A stretch of DNA of 64,000 bases from Saccharothrix algeriensis (GTDB taxonomy: Bacteria; Actinomycetota; Actinomycetes; Mycobacteriales; Pseudonocardiaceae), in contig NZ_JAFBCL010000001.1 of NCBI RefSeq assembly GCF_016907655.1, positions 6,544,001 to 6,608,000 of the forward strand, in the 5' to 3' direction. The position numbers and the translations under genes are program-made. Position 1 is the stretch's first letter. Each line of letters opens with the position of its first letter. The notes beneath the pieces are model-generated. The model did no database searches. It worked only from the letters and a program-made list of their open reading frames with translations, and was not told where the DNA came from. Shown here piece by piece: positions 38,977 to 47,884 of the stretch.

Positions 38977-40318
38977 CCGGCTGGTCGTCGCCGCGCCCTC
39001 GTCCGGCAGCGGCAAGACCACCGTGGCGACCGGCCTGATGGCCGCGCTGCGCGCCCGGGGCCGCGTCGTCGCGCCGTTCAAGGTCGGCCCCGACTACATC
39101 GACCCCGGCTACCACGCGCTGGCCACCGGGCGGCCCGGCCGCAACCTGGACCCGGTGCTGGTGGGCGAGCACCGCGTCGCCCCGCTGTTCGCCCACGGCG
39201 CGGCCGGGGCGGACATCGCCGTGGTCGAGGGCGTCATGGGGATGTTCGACGGCCGCTCGCCCGACTCGGACTCCGGCTCGACGGCGCACGTGGCGAAGCT
39301 GCTCTCCGCCCCGGTCGTGCTGGTGGTCGACGCCTGGGGGCAGGCCCGCAGCATCGCGGCGCTGCTGCACGGGTTCCGCGCCTTCGACCCGGAGGTGCGG
39401 CTGGTCGGGGTGATCGCCAACCGGGTCGGCTCGCCCGGCCACACCCGCATCCTCGCCACCGCCTGCGCGCAGGCGGGCCTGCCGCTGCTGGGCGGCCTGC
39501 CCCGCACGGACCTCGTCGGGCTGCCCTCCCGGCACCTCGGCCTGGTCACCGCCGCGGAGCACGGCGCGGCGGCCACCGCCGCCCTCGACGCGATGACCGG
39601 GCTGGTCGCCGACCACGTCGACCTGGACGCCGTGGTGGAGCTGGCCCGCGCGCCCGCGCTCGACGCCGCCGCCTGGGACCCGGCGCGGGAGGTCGCGCCG
39701 GTCGCGGGCGCGCCGCTGATCGCCGTCGCGGGCGGACCGGCGTTCACCTTCGGCTACGCCGAGCACCTGGAGCTGCTGGCCGCCGGCGGGGCGCGGACCG
39801 CCACCGTGGACCCGCTGCGCGACACCGGCCTGCCGCCGGGCACCGCGGGCCTGGTCCTGCCGGGCGGCTTCCCCGAGCAGCACGCCGCGCCGCTGTCGGC
39901 CAACTCCGCGCTGCGCCGCGACGTGCTGGAGTTCGCCCGCGCGGGCGGGGCCGTCCACGCCGAGTGCGGCGGCCTGCTCTACCTCGTGCGCAGCCTCGAC
40001 GGCCACCCCATGTGCGGCGTCCTGGACGCCGACGCCGGGATGACCGGCCGGCTGCGGCTGGGCTACCGCGACGCGACGGCCGCGGTGGACTCCGTCCTCG
40101 GCCCGCGCGGGGCCCGCCGCACCGGCCACGAGTTCCACCACACGGCGATCAGCCCGCCGACCGGCTCGCCGCCGGCGTGGCGGTGGCGCGGTGCGGACGG
40201 CGCGGTGGCGGCCGAGGGCTTCGTGCGGGCCGGCGTGCACGCGTCCTACCTGCACACCCACCCCGCCGGGAACCCCGACCTGGTGGCGGCCTTCCTCCGG
40301 TCGGCGGCGTCCGCCTGA
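38969..40318 (+). CDS. cobB: Cobyrinate a,c-diamide synthase (CobB/CbiA family)
   Basis: 449 residues from GTG. CobB amidates the a and c carboxylates of hydrogenobyrinic acid using ATP and glutamine. The P-loop reads VAAPSSGSGKTTVATGLMAA; PFKVGPDYIDPGYH and VVEGVMGMFDGR are signature blocks. The C-terminal glutamine amidotransferase has the nucleophile in HAECGGLLYL and the catalytic His in SYLHTHPAGN. Length is normal. It is translationally coupled to the cysG-type gene and ends four bases before the convergent methyltransferase stop. Confidence 0.93.
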   Translation: MVDRLVVAAPSSGSGKTTVATGLMAALRARGRVVAPFKVGPDYIDPGYHALATGRPGRNLDPVLVGEHRVAPLFAHGAAGADIAVVEGVMGMFDGRSPDSDSGSTAHVAKLLSAPVVLVVDAWGQARSIAALLHGFRAFDPEVRLVGVIANRVGSPGHTRILATACAQAGLPLLGGLPRTDLVGLPSRHLGLVTAAEHGAAATAALDAMTGLVADHVDLDAVVELARAPALDAAAWDPAREVAPVAGAPLIAVAGGPAFTFGYAEHLELLAAGGARTATVDPLRDTGLPPGTAGLVLPGGFPEQHAAPLSANSALRRDVLEFARAGGAVHAECGGLLYLVRSLDGHPMCGVLDADAGMTGRLRLGYRDATAAVDSVLGPRGARRTGHEFHHTAISPPTGSPPAWRWRGADGAVAAEGFVRAGVHASYLHTHPAGNPDLVAAFLRSAASA

Positions 40319-40322
40319 GCCG

Positions 40323-41156
40323 CTACGGCAGGGCCTGGTCCACCCGGGCGACGCCGCCGTACCCCAGGGGGCGCGCGACGCTGGTCTCCTCCTGGTCGCC
40401 GTCCGGCCGCCAGTCGGGCAGGCACACCAGGCCCGGTTCGACCAGGGTCGTGCCCTCGTCGAACCAGGCCAGGACGTCCCGGTGGGTGCGGACGTGGACG
40501 TGCTCGTCGGCGGCGGCGTAGGCGTCCACCAGCCGGGACACCTCGGCCTGCAGCTCGGGGCCCGCCTGCTCGCTGGCGATGTGCGAGATGGCCAGGAAGC
40601 TGCCCGGCGCGAGGTGCTGCCGGTAGGTCCTGACCAGCTCGCCGGGCCGGTCCTCGTCGGAGATGAACAGCAGCACCCCGACCATCAGCAGGGCGACCGG
40701 CTCGGAGAAGTCGATCAGCCGCCGGGTCTCGGGGTGGTCCAGGATCGCCGAGGGGTTGCGGATGTCGGCCTGGACGATGGTCGCGAACGGGTTGCCCACC
40801 AGCAGCTGCCGGGCGTGGGCGTAGGCGACCGGCTCGTAGTCCACGTACACCACGCGGGAGGCCGGGTCGACCTGCTGGGCGATCTCGTGCACGTTGCCGA
40901 CGGTCGGGATGCCCGAGCCGAGGTCGAGGAACTGCCGGATGCCCTGGTCGAGGCAGAACTTGACCACCCGGCGCAGGAACGACCGGTTGAGCTTGGTGAC
41001 CGCGGGCACCGAGGGGGCGATGGCCAGCACCTGGTCGGCGAACGCGCGGTCGACGGCGAAGTTGTGGGCGCCGTCGAGGAAGTAGTCGTAGGCGCGGGCG
41101 GCGGACGGCACGCTGAGGTCGACGTCGCTGCGGGGTTCGAAGGACGAGGAGGACAC
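40323..41156 (-). CDS. SAM-dependent methyltransferase (DUF574 / Methyltransf_19 type)
   Basis: 277 residues from GTG. The N-terminal hallmark PSAARAYDYFLDGAHNFAVD identifies the actinobacterial DUF574 family. The SAM-binding loop is FLDLGSGIPTVGNVHEIAQ, followed by VVYVDYEPVA and ALLMVGVLLF. These are abundant stand-alone methyltransferases of actinomycetes with few known substrates. Its start faces a TetR gene across a 238-base divergent region. Convergent with cobB. Confidence 0.9.
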   Translation of the reverse strand: MSSSSFEPRSDVDLSVPSAARAYDYFLDGAHNFAVDRAFADQVLAIAPSVPAVTKLNRSFLRRVVKFCLDQGIRQFLDLGSGIPTVGNVHEIAQQVDPASRVVYVDYEPVAYAHARQLLVGNPFATIVQADIRNPSAILDHPETRRLIDFSEPVALLMVGVLLFISDEDRPGELVRTYRQHLAPGSFLAISHIASEQAGPELQAEVSRLVDAYAAADEHVHVRTHRDVLAWFDEGTTLVEPGLVCLPDWRPDGDQEETSVARPLGYGGVARVDQALP

Positions 41157-41334
41157 GGTGGCGGCCTTCCGTGGTGCGGCGGTTGCGTGGGATGACGAGC
41201 CTAGGTGGCCGCTCGCGCGCACGGGACCCCAGGGTGACCGGGACGACGGCGTTCCCGCGACGGCGCGGTCGCGCTGCTCCGTTTGGGCTACGGGGGCGCG
41301 GGCACCCTCCCGGGACGACCGGGTGACGGAAAGC

Positions 41335-41374
41335 ACCTACCGAATCGGTCGGTAAGCCGACCGGATCGGTAGGT
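41335..41374. promoter_or_regulatory. TetR-type palindromic operator
   Basis: Left arm ACCTACCGAATCGGTCGG (41335-41352) and right arm CCGACCGGATCGGTAGGT (41357-41374) are complementary at 16 of 18 positions around a TAAG centre. It sits just upstream of the TetR -10 box and between divergent genes, as expected for autorepression. Confidence 0.8.
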
Positions 41375-41381
41375 CGATTGC

Positions 41382-41387
41382 TACGTT
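41382..41387 (+). promoter_or_regulatory. -10 box giving a leaderless TetR transcript
   Basis: TACGTT fits TANNNT and ends exactly seven bases before the ATG at 41395, the spacing of actinobacterial leaderless genes. The operator palindrome occupies the -35 region. Confidence 0.5.
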
Positions 41388-41394
41388 GAGGACC

Positions 41395-42108
41395 ATGGTC
41401 CGACCACTGCGCCGACACGTCGACGAGCAGATCCTCGACCGCGCGGCAGGGTTGTTCGCGCGGCACGGCTTCGCGCACACGTCGCTGAAGGACCTGGCCG
41501 ACGCCGTCGGCCTGTCCAAGGCCGGGTTGCTGCACCACTACCCGAGCAAGGAAGCCCTGTTCGACGCCGCGCAGGAGATGGGCCGCGCGCACAGCCGGCG
41601 GGTGCTGGAGCAGGTGCTGCCGCTGCCCAGCGGGCCGGCCCGGGACCGGCGGGCGGTCGAGCTGCTGGTCGACTTCGCCCTGGACCGCCCCGGCCTGATC
41701 GCCCTGGCGTCGCGCGCGATCAGCGCCCTCGGCGCCGGCGACCGCGACGGCGCCCACGACGGCGCGGACGGCAGTTCTCGCGTCAGCGCCGACGGCGCCG
41801 GCGACAGCGCTGACAACGGCTCCGGCGACAGCGCTGACAACGGCTCCGGCGACGGCGGCCGGGGCGCGGACGGCGGGCTGGACGGCGCGGACCAGTTCGT
41901 GTTCTCGGTGTTCGAGGTGGACCCGGACGCGGGCGGCACGGAACGCCTGGTGCGCGTCGTCGGGATGCTCGGCGCACTGGCCGTGCTCAGCCTGTCGGCC
42001 AACCACGAGGGCGACAAGACCGGCTGGCGCCCGCACATCATCACGACCTGCCTCGACGCGCTCGGCCACCGCGGCCCGCGTGCCGGGGCTTCCCAGGTGG
42101 AGGCTTGA
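41395..42108 (+). CDS. TetR-family repressor of the MMPL exporter
   Basis: 237 residues from ATG. The N-terminal TetR helix-turn-helix reads QILDRAAGLFARHGFAHTSL, then VGLSKAGLLHHYPSKEALFD. The C-terminal ligand/dimer domain is interrupted at about residues 118-162 by a Gly/Asp/Ser/Ala-rich insert with two perfect 24-base repeats. A strong palindrome lies upstream. The stop is directly followed by an MMPL transporter gene, so the simple reading is a repressor that releases its own operon when an export substrate binds. The insert is unusual for TetR proteins. Confidence 0.9.
   Translation: MVRPLRRHVDEQILDRAAGLFARHGFAHTSLKDLADAVGLSKAGLLHHYPSKEALFDAAQEMGRAHSRRVLEQVLPLPSGPARDRRAVELLVDFALDRPGLIALASRAISALGAGDRDGAHDGADGSSRVSADGAGDSADNGSGDSADNGSGDGGRGADGGLDGADQFVFSVFEVDPDAGGTERLVRVVGMLGALAVLSLSANHEGDKTGWRPHIITTCLDALGHRGPRAGASQVEA
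41800..41847 (+). repeat. Two perfect 24-base tandem repeats in the TetR gene
   Basis: Units at 41800-41823 and 41824-41847 are identical and each encodes GDSADNGS. Degenerate related text extends the insert to about 41890. Confidence 0.9.
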
Positions 42109-42113
42109 TCCCC

Positions 42114-44300
42114 ATGGCACGTCTGCTCTACCGGCTCGGCTACGGCGCGCACCGGCGCCGGCTGGTCGTCGTCCTGCTGTGGCTGCTGGTCCTGGCCGGC
42201 TCCGCGGTGGGCGCGGCGACCCTGGCCGGGACGACCGCCAACTCCTTCGCCATCCCCGGGCAGGAGTCGACCACGGCCCTGGACCGGATCAAGGAGGAGT
42301 TCGGCTCCGGCGGCGGCGCGACCGCCCGCGTGGTGGTCAAGGCCCCCGAGGGGCAGAAGCTGACCACCCCGGAGAACGCGCCCGCGATCGGCGAGCTGGT
42401 CGCCCGGCTCGGCGGGCTGCCGGGCGTCGCCTCGGCGAGCAACCCGCTCGACCCCGCGGCCCCGACCGTGAACGCCGACCAGGACGTCGCCTACAGCACG
42501 GTCACCTACACCGCCGAGGTCGGTGAGGTCACCGACGAGCAGCGCGCCGCCCTGGACGACGCGGTGGCCGACGCCCGCGCCGGCGGCCTGACCGTCGAGG
42601 CCACCGGGGAGGCCACCCAGGCGCCGCCGCACGTCGGCGGCGCGGCCGAGGTGATCGGCGTCGTCGTCGCCCTGGTGATCCTCGCGCTCACCTACGGCTC
42701 GCTGGTCACCGCCGGCATGAACATGCTCACCGCGGCGGTCGGCGTGGGCATCGGCGCGCTGGGCGTCACCATCGCCACCGGCTTCCTGGAGCTGCAGTCC
42801 ACCACGCCGATCCTGGCGGCCATGCTGGGCCTGGCCGTCGGCATCGACTACGCCCTGTTCATCATCAACCGCTACCGGCAGGAGCTGCGGCGCGGCCGGG
42901 ACGTGGGCGAGGCCATCGGCACGGCGGTGGGCACCGCCGGGTCGGCCGTCGTCACCGCCGGCCTGACCGTGGTGATCGCCCTGGCGGGCCTGACCGTCGT
43001 CGGCATCCCGTTCCTGACCCAGATGGGCGTCGCCGCCGCCGCGACCATCGTCGTGGCCGTCCTCGTGGCCGTCACCCTGGTCCCCGCCGTGCTGAGCTTC
43101 CTGGGCCGCCGCGCCCTGCCCCGCAAGCAGCGCTCCGCGCCGGTCGAGCCGGGCGCCGAGCAGGCGGAGCACCACGAGCGGGGCTTCTTCCGCGGCTGGG
43201 TCGGCGGCGTCACCCACCGGCGGGTGGCGGCGCTGCTGCTGTCGGTGGTGGGGCTGGGCGTGATCGCCGTGCCCGTCGCCTCGATGCAGACCACCCTGGT
43301 CCTCCCGCCGGCCGAGGGCACCACCCAGGCCCGCGCGGAGCGGCTGCTCACCGACGGCTTCGGCGAGGGCTTCAACGGCCCGCTGGTCGTCCTGTTCGAG
43401 GGCGACGGCGTGGTGGAGACCGCCAACCGGACCGGTCGGTCGCTGTCCGACCTGGACGACGTCGCCCTGGTCACGCCCGCCGTGCCCAACCCCGCGGGCA
43501 CCGCCGCCATGGTCACCGTCATCCCGGAGTCCGGGCCGGCCACCGCGGCGACCGAGCAGCTCGTCACCGACCTGCGCGGCCGGCTGGCCGACGTCGACGG
43601 CGCCACGACCTACGTCACCGGCACCACCGCCGTGAGCGTGGACGTCGCCGTGGCCCTGGACGAGGCCATGCCGGTCTACCTCGCCCTGGTCGTGGGCCTG
43701 GCGCTGATCCTGCTCGTCCTGGTGTTCCGGTCCCTGCTGGTGCCGCTGGTCGGCGTGCTCGGCTTCCTGCTCACCATCGGCGCGTCGCTCGGCGCGACGG
43801 TCGCGGTGTTCCAGTGGGGCTGGCTGGCCGACGCGGTCAACCTCGACACCACCGGCCCGCTGCTCAGCCTCACCCCGATCCTGATGGTCGGCATCCTGTT
43901 CGGCCTGGCCATGGACTACCAGATCTTCCTGGTGTCCCGGATGCACGAGGCCCACCACCGCGGCGACCCGCCGCGCGGCGCGATCGTCACCGGCTTCCGG
44001 CAGGCCGCGCCCGTGGTCGTGGCGGCGGCGCTGATCATGTTCTCGGTGTTCGCCGGGTTCGTCCCGGCCGGCGAGGGCCCGATCAAGTCCATCGCCTTCG
44101 CGCTGGCGGTCGGCATCCTGGTGGACGCCTTCGTCGTGCGCATGGTCCTGGTGCCCGCCGCGCTGGCCCTGCTGGGCGAGCGGGCCTGGTGGCTGCCCCG
44201 GTGGCTGCGGTGGCTGCCCGCCCTCGACGTCGAGGGCGCCGGCCTGGAGGACGACGGGTTCCCGGCCGGCCGCCACGCCCTGGTCGAGGCCGAGCGGTGA
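42114..44300 (+). CDS. MMPL-family RND-type exporter
   Basis: 728 residues from ATG. About twelve transmembrane helices occur in two similar halves, each preceded by an extracytoplasmic domain: TM1 RRLVVVLLWLLVLAGSAVGA; block AMLGLAVGIDYALFIINRYR; second half GILFGLAMDYQIFLVSRMHE, carrying the family's GxxxDY proton-relay motifs. MMPL proteins export lipids or hydrophobic small molecules using the proton gradient. The start lies five bases after the TetR stop, so the two form an operon under the palindromic operator. Ends at a strong terminator hairpin. Confidence 0.92.
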   Translation: MARLLYRLGYGAHRRRLVVVLLWLLVLAGSAVGAATLAGTTANSFAIPGQESTTALDRIKEEFGSGGGATARVVVKAPEGQKLTTPENAPAIGELVARLGGLPGVASASNPLDPAAPTVNADQDVAYSTVTYTAEVGEVTDEQRAALDDAVADARAGGLTVEATGEATQAPPHVGGAAEVIGVVVALVILALTYGSLVTAGMNMLTAAVGVGIGALGVTIATGFLELQSTTPILAAMLGLAVGIDYALFIINRYRQELRRGRDVGEAIGTAVGTAGSAVVTAGLTVVIALAGLTVVGIPFLTQMGVAAAATIVVAVLVAVTLVPAVLSFLGRRALPRKQRSAPVEPGAEQAEHHERGFFRGWVGGVTHRRVAALLLSVVGLGVIAVPVASMQTTLVLPPAEGTTQARAERLLTDGFGEGFNGPLVVLFEGDGVVETANRTGRSLSDLDDVALVTPAVPNPAGTAAMVTVIPESGPATAATEQLVTDLRGRLADVDGATTYVTGTTAVSVDVAVALDEAMPVYLALVVGLALILLVLVFRSLLVPLVGVLGFLLTIGASLGATVAVFQWGWLADAVNLDTTGPLLSLTPILMVGILFGLAMDYQIFLVSRMHEAHHRGDPPRGAIVTGFRQAAPVVVAAALIMFSVFAGFVPAGEGPIKSIAFALAVGILVDAFVVRMVLVPAALALLGERAWWLPRWLRWLPALDVEGAGLEDDGFPAGRHALVEAER

Positions 44301-44305
44301 GGTGA

Positions 44306-44342
44306 CCGCGGTCCGGCGCCGGGACCCGGCGCCGGACCGCGG
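44306..44342 (+). terminator. Terminator hairpin after the MMPL gene
   Basis: A perfect inverted repeat with 18-base arms (CCGCGGTCCGGCGCCGGG and its complement) around a single central A; in RNA the innermost pairs open to form the loop. It begins five bases after the MMPL stop. No U-run. Confidence 0.8.
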
Positions 44343-44348
44343 CGGGCC

Positions 44349-44378
44349 TTGACGGTGCGTCGCGGACCGTCCTACGTT
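44349..44378 (+). promoter_or_regulatory. Promoter of the MFS gene
   Basis: TTGACG (44349-44354), 18-base spacer, TACGTT (44373-44378), 38 bases before the MFS ATG and just after the MMPL terminator. Confidence 0.6.
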
Positions 44379-44416
44379 CCGGAGTCGGACTCGATCACCG
44401 GACCGCGGAGGCGGGG

Positions 44417-45745
44417 ATGGCCACCGGCACACCGCAGCGGAGGGGTCTCGCCAGGGTCCTCGCGGCGAGCGTGGCCGGCACGACGATCGAGTTCTACGAC
44501 TTCTTCCTCTACGGCACGGCCGCCGCGCTGGTGTTCGACAAGGTGTTCTTCCCCGTCGGCGACCCGCTCACGGGGGTGCTGGCGGCGCTGGTGACCTACG
44601 CCGTGGGCTTCCTGGCCCGGCCGCTGGGCGGCGTGCTGTTCGGCCACCTCGGCGACCGGCTCGGCCGTCGCCGGACGCTGTCGCTGAGCCTGGTCCTGAT
44701 GGGCGGCGCGACGGTCGCGATCGGCCTGATCCCGTCCTACGCCACCATCGGCGTCGCCGCGCCGGTCCTGCTGACGCTGCTGCGGCTGGTGCAGGGGCTC
44801 GCGCTGGGCGGCGAGTGGGGCGGCGCGGTGCTGCTGGTGGCCGAGCACGGTTCGGCGGCGCGGCGCGGGTTCTGGAGCAGCTGGCCGCAGACCGGCGGCC
44901 CGCTGGGCAACATGACCGCCACCGGGGTGCTCGCGCTGCTCGGGCTCGGCGTCACCGACGCCGAGTTCCTGGCGTGGGGCTGGCGCGTCCCGTTCCTGCT
45001 CTCGGCGGTGCTCGTGGTCATCGGGATCTGGTTGCGGCACGCGGTGGAGGAATCGCCGGTGTTCCTGGCCGCCCGCGAGTCGTCGGCGGCCGGGCCGGCC
45101 CGCGCGCCGATCGCGACCGTGCTGCGCCACCACCGCGAGCCGGTGCTCATCGCGGCGCTGGCGAACGTGGGGGAGAAGGCGACCTACTACACGTTCAGCA
45201 TCTTCCTGATCCCCTACCTGACGCAGGTCGTGCACCTGCCCAAGGGCGCCGTGCTGTCGGCCGTCACCATCGCGTCGGTCTTCCAGGTGGTCGCGATACC
45301 GGTGGGCGGGATGCTCGCCGACCGGTTCGGGCGGCGTCCGTGCAGCATCGCGCTGGCGGTGCTGGTCGCGGTGTGGGCGCTGGTCGGGCTGCCGCTGGTG
45401 GACACCGGCCGGTTCGCCGCGGTGACCGCCGCGGTGGTCGTCGGGCTGACCCTGCACGGGCTGCTGACCGGCGGGCAGTCCGCGTTCTTCGCCGAGCTGT
45501 TCCCCAGCGAGGTGCGCTACACGGGCGCGTCGCTGGGCTACCAGTCGGCCACCGTCGTCGGCGGCTCGCTCGCGCCGATCATCGGAGTGGCGCTGCTGCA
45601 GCGGTTCCCGTCCACGCTCCCGGTCGCCCTGTTCCTGTGCGCCACGCTGGTGTGCACGGTGGTCGCGTTCCTGTGGTCGGGCGAGACGCGCGGGCGCGAC
45701 CTGCACGACATCAGCCGGCGCCACGAGACCCCGGAGCGAACCTGA
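44417..45745 (+). CDS. MFS transporter, metabolite:H+ symporter (MHS/ProP-like) family
   Basis: 442 residues from ATG with GGAGG seven bases upstream. The N-terminus SVAGTTIEFYDFFLYGTAAA and the loop GHLGDRLGRRRTLSLSLVLM are signatures of the MHS branch of the sugar/ProP-like superfamily. Twelve helices are expected; the second-half loop reads GGMLADRFGRRPCS. It takes up organic acids, osmolytes or similar with protons; substrate not deducible. Stands alone with its own promoter. Confidence 0.9.
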   Translation: MATGTPQRRGLARVLAASVAGTTIEFYDFFLYGTAAALVFDKVFFPVGDPLTGVLAALVTYAVGFLARPLGGVLFGHLGDRLGRRRTLSLSLVLMGGATVAIGLIPSYATIGVAAPVLLTLLRLVQGLALGGEWGGAVLLVAEHGSAARRGFWSSWPQTGGPLGNMTATGVLALLGLGVTDAEFLAWGWRVPFLLSAVLVVIGIWLRHAVEESPVFLAARESSAAGPARAPIATVLRHHREPVLIAALANVGEKATYYTFSIFLIPYLTQVVHLPKGAVLSAVTIASVFQVVAIPVGGMLADRFGRRPCSIALAVLVAVWALVGLPLVDTGRFAAVTAAVVVGLTLHGLLTGGQSAFFAELFPSEVRYTGASLGYQSATVVGGSLAPIIGVALLQRFPSTLPVALFLCATLVCTVVAFLWSGETRGRDLHDISRRHETPERT

Positions 45746-45796
45746 GCGGTGCTCCGAGACGGGCGTGAACCGCCTCCGGCGGGTGGTCGCGGGCGC

Positions 45797-45802
45797 TAGC
45801 GT
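45797..45802 (+). promoter_or_regulatory. -10 box of a leaderless gene
   Basis: TAGCGT ends exactly seven bases before the GTG at 45810, giving a transcript that begins at or next to the start codon. Confidence 0.45.
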
Positions 45803-45809
45803 TCCCGCC

Positions 45810-46403
45810 GTGCTCGCCAGGTTGCGCTCCCTGCCCCGGTGGTTGGTGGCTGTCGTCGTCCTGGTGGTGATCGGCACGGGGCTCTGGCTGCTGCTGCGCA
45901 CCCCGATCCCCACCCGGGAGGAGGCGGAACAGCGGATCTCCGCCGAGGTCGGCGCGACCGAGCGCGCGGAGGTGACCGCGAGCTGCGCGGAGCCCAGGCC
46001 GTCCGGTTACCGCTGCCTGCTGCGCGACGACGCGGGCCGCTACGGCTGGGCCGCCGTCCACTACGCGGAGCGGGAGTCGGCGGGCGACCGGGGAAGCGCC
46101 GGCACGCGCACCGAGGTGTCGACCCACTGGGACTTCCCGCTCGACCGCGACGGCCTGCTGGTCGAGCAGTTCGACGCCGAGGACGAGCAGACCCTCCGGA
46201 CCCGGTTGCACGGCTCGGCGGCGCAGGCCGGCCAAGCGCTCGGCCAGGACCTGCCGGCGCAGGTCGCCTCCCGCCCGACGTGCCCGCCCGTGCCGGTCGG
46301 CGGGTCGGTCGAGTGCGCCGGCCAGGGCCTGGTCCGCACCGCCACGCTGCGCCGCCTCACCGACACCCGCTACGAGCTGCGCGCGCACTTCACCCTCCCG
46401 TGA
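45810..46403 (+). CDS. Single-span membrane protein with extracytoplasmic domain, unknown
   Basis: 197 residues from GTG; an upstream in-frame GTG at 45765 is less likely because the -10 box TAGCGT lies seven bases before 45810. A single helix (WLVAVVVLVVIGTGLWLLL, about 10-28) anchors an outside domain with four cysteines (SCAEP, YRCLL, RPTCPP, VECAG) that could form two disulphides. The pattern is loosely like small Cys-paired actinobacterial envelope domains, but I do not assign a family. Its stop codon is part of a terminator stem. Confidence 0.65.
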   Translation: MLARLRSLPRWLVAVVVLVVIGTGLWLLLRTPIPTREEAEQRISAEVGATERAEVTASCAEPRPSGYRCLLRDDAGRYGWAAVHYAERESAGDRGSAGTRTEVSTHWDFPLDRDGLLVEQFDAEDEQTLRTRLHGSAAQAGQALGQDLPAQVASRPTCPPVPVGGSVECAGQGLVRTATLRRLTDTRYELRAHFTLP

Positions 46404-46440
46404 CGCGGCCGGCCGCGCCGCCCGCGGGCCGGCCGCGTCA
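46401..46440 (+). terminator. Hairpin overlapping the stop codon
   Basis: Perfect 14-base inverted repeat TGACGCGGCCGGCC / GGCCGGCCGCGTCA with a 12-base loop; the left arm begins with the TGA stop of the upstream gene. Confidence 0.75.
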
Positions 46441-46640
46441 CCGCCGACCAGGGGAGAAGGTCCCGTCGCGAGCACGACGTTGATCTCTGCACGGGCCCGC
46501 GGAACCGGCGCAGAGTGGTCCCCGCGGGGTGGCCCGACCACCGGCAGCCGCGCGCCGACGGCGTCGCGCGAAGCCCGGCCCTCCCCGCCGCCGGACCCGC
46601 CGCGCCGGCCGCCCGACCCTTCCACCGCAGGAGCACACCC

Positions 46641-47837
46641 ATGCTGTCCGCTGCCTCAGCCGAGGTGGTGCGCGCGACGCTGCCCGCCGTGCGCGACCAC
46701 GCCGTCGAGATCACCAGCGCGTTCTACCCGTCCCTGTTCGCCGCCCACCCCGAGCTGCTGGACCTGTTCAACGAGGGCAACCAGGCCGGTGGGCAGCAGC
46801 GGGTCGCCCTGGCCTCGGCCGTCGTCGCGTTCGCCGGGCACCTGGTCGACCGCGACGCCGCGGGGCCCGGCGCCGCGCCGTTCGACGCCGTCGCCGAGCG
46901 CATCGCCCACAAGCACGTGTCGCTGGGCATCCGGCCCGAGCAGTACCCGGTCGTCGGCCGGCACCTGCTGGGCGCGGTCGCGGCGGTCCTCGGCGACGCG
47001 GTGACCCCGCGGGTCGCCGCGGCCTGGGACGAGGTCTACCAGCTGCTCGCCCGCCGGCTGGTCGACGCCGAGGCCCGCCTGTACCGGCGCGGCGGGATCG
47101 ACCCCGGCGCGCTGTGGCGGCGCTGGCGGGTCGCCAAGCGGCGGGACGAGGCGGTCGACGCCGTGTCGTTCACCCTGGTGCCCGACGACGGCGGCGCGGT
47201 GCCGGACTTCACGCCCGGCCAGTACGTCTCCGTCGCGGTGGACCTGCCCGGCGGCCACCGCCAGCCCCGCCAGTACTCGCTGTCCCAGGCCCCGGGGGGC
47301 GACGCGCTGCGGATCACCGTGCGGCGCGTGCGCGGGGTCGGCGGCGCGCCGGACGGCGCGGTGTCCGGCCACCTGCACGACCACGTGCACCCCGACCACG
47401 TCCTGCTGGTGGGGCCGCCCGCCGGGGAGCACACCCTCGAACCGGGCACGTCGCCGGTGCTGCTGGTCAGCGCGGGCATCGGGATCACCCCCATGGCGTC
47501 GATGCTCGACCACCTCGCCCGCACCCAGCCCACCCGCCACGTGGTGCTCGTGCACGGCGAGCGCTCGCCCGACCGGCACCCGCTGCGGGCGGAGGTCGAC
47601 CGGCTCGCGTCCGCGCTGACCCACGTCGAGCAGCGCACCTGGTACGAGCGCGGTCCGGGCGGCGGCCTGGTCGACGTGGACGCCATCCCGCTGCCCCCCG
47701 GCGCGACGGCCCACCTGTGCGGCCCGGTGCCGTTCATGCGGCACGTCCGGGCGGGCCTGCTGCGGCGCGGCGTGCCGGCCGCGCGCATCCGCTACGAGGT
47801 GTTCGGGCCCGGGATGCTGGACAACGCGCTCGACTGA
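46641..47837 (+). CDS. hmp: Flavohaemoglobin (nitric oxide dioxygenase)
   Basis: 398 residues from ATG with CAGGAG upstream. Residues 1-135 form a globin with the proximal haem ligand His92 in RIAHKHVSLGIRPEQYPVVG and LFNEGNQAGGQQ after helix B. Residues about 150-260 are an FAD domain (FTPGQYVSVAVDLPGGHRQP, then RQYSLSQAP) and about 265-398 an NAD domain (LLVSAGIGITPMASML, HLCGPVPFM). It oxidises nitric oxide to nitrate using NAD(P)H and oxygen. The 200-base upstream gap contains a loose CTCTGC/GCAGAG dyad that might bind a regulator; no certain NsrR site was seen. Confidence 0.95.
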   Translation: MLSAASAEVVRATLPAVRDHAVEITSAFYPSLFAAHPELLDLFNEGNQAGGQQRVALASAVVAFAGHLVDRDAAGPGAAPFDAVAERIAHKHVSLGIRPEQYPVVGRHLLGAVAAVLGDAVTPRVAAAWDEVYQLLARRLVDAEARLYRRGGIDPGALWRRWRVAKRRDEAVDAVSFTLVPDDGGAVPDFTPGQYVSVAVDLPGGHRQPRQYSLSQAPGGDALRITVRRVRGVGGAPDGAVSGHLHDHVHPDHVLLVGPPAGEHTLEPGTSPVLLVSAGIGITPMASMLDHLARTQPTRHVVLVHGERSPDRHPLRAEVDRLASALTHVEQRTWYERGPGGGLVDVDAIPLPPGATAHLCGPVPFMRHVRAGLLRRGVPAARIRYEVFGPGMLDNALD

Positions 47838-47871
47838 CCGCCCGGTCCGCGGCCACCGGGGCGCCGACCCC

Positions 47872-47877
47872 TATCAT
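47872..47877 (+). promoter_or_regulatory. -10 box of the leaderless LexA-type gene
   Basis: TATCAT ends seven bases before the GTG at 47885. No classical actinobacterial SOS box (GAAC...GTTC) was seen between the flavohaemoglobin stop and this start. Confidence 0.5.
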
Positions 47878-47884
47878 CCCGCGG

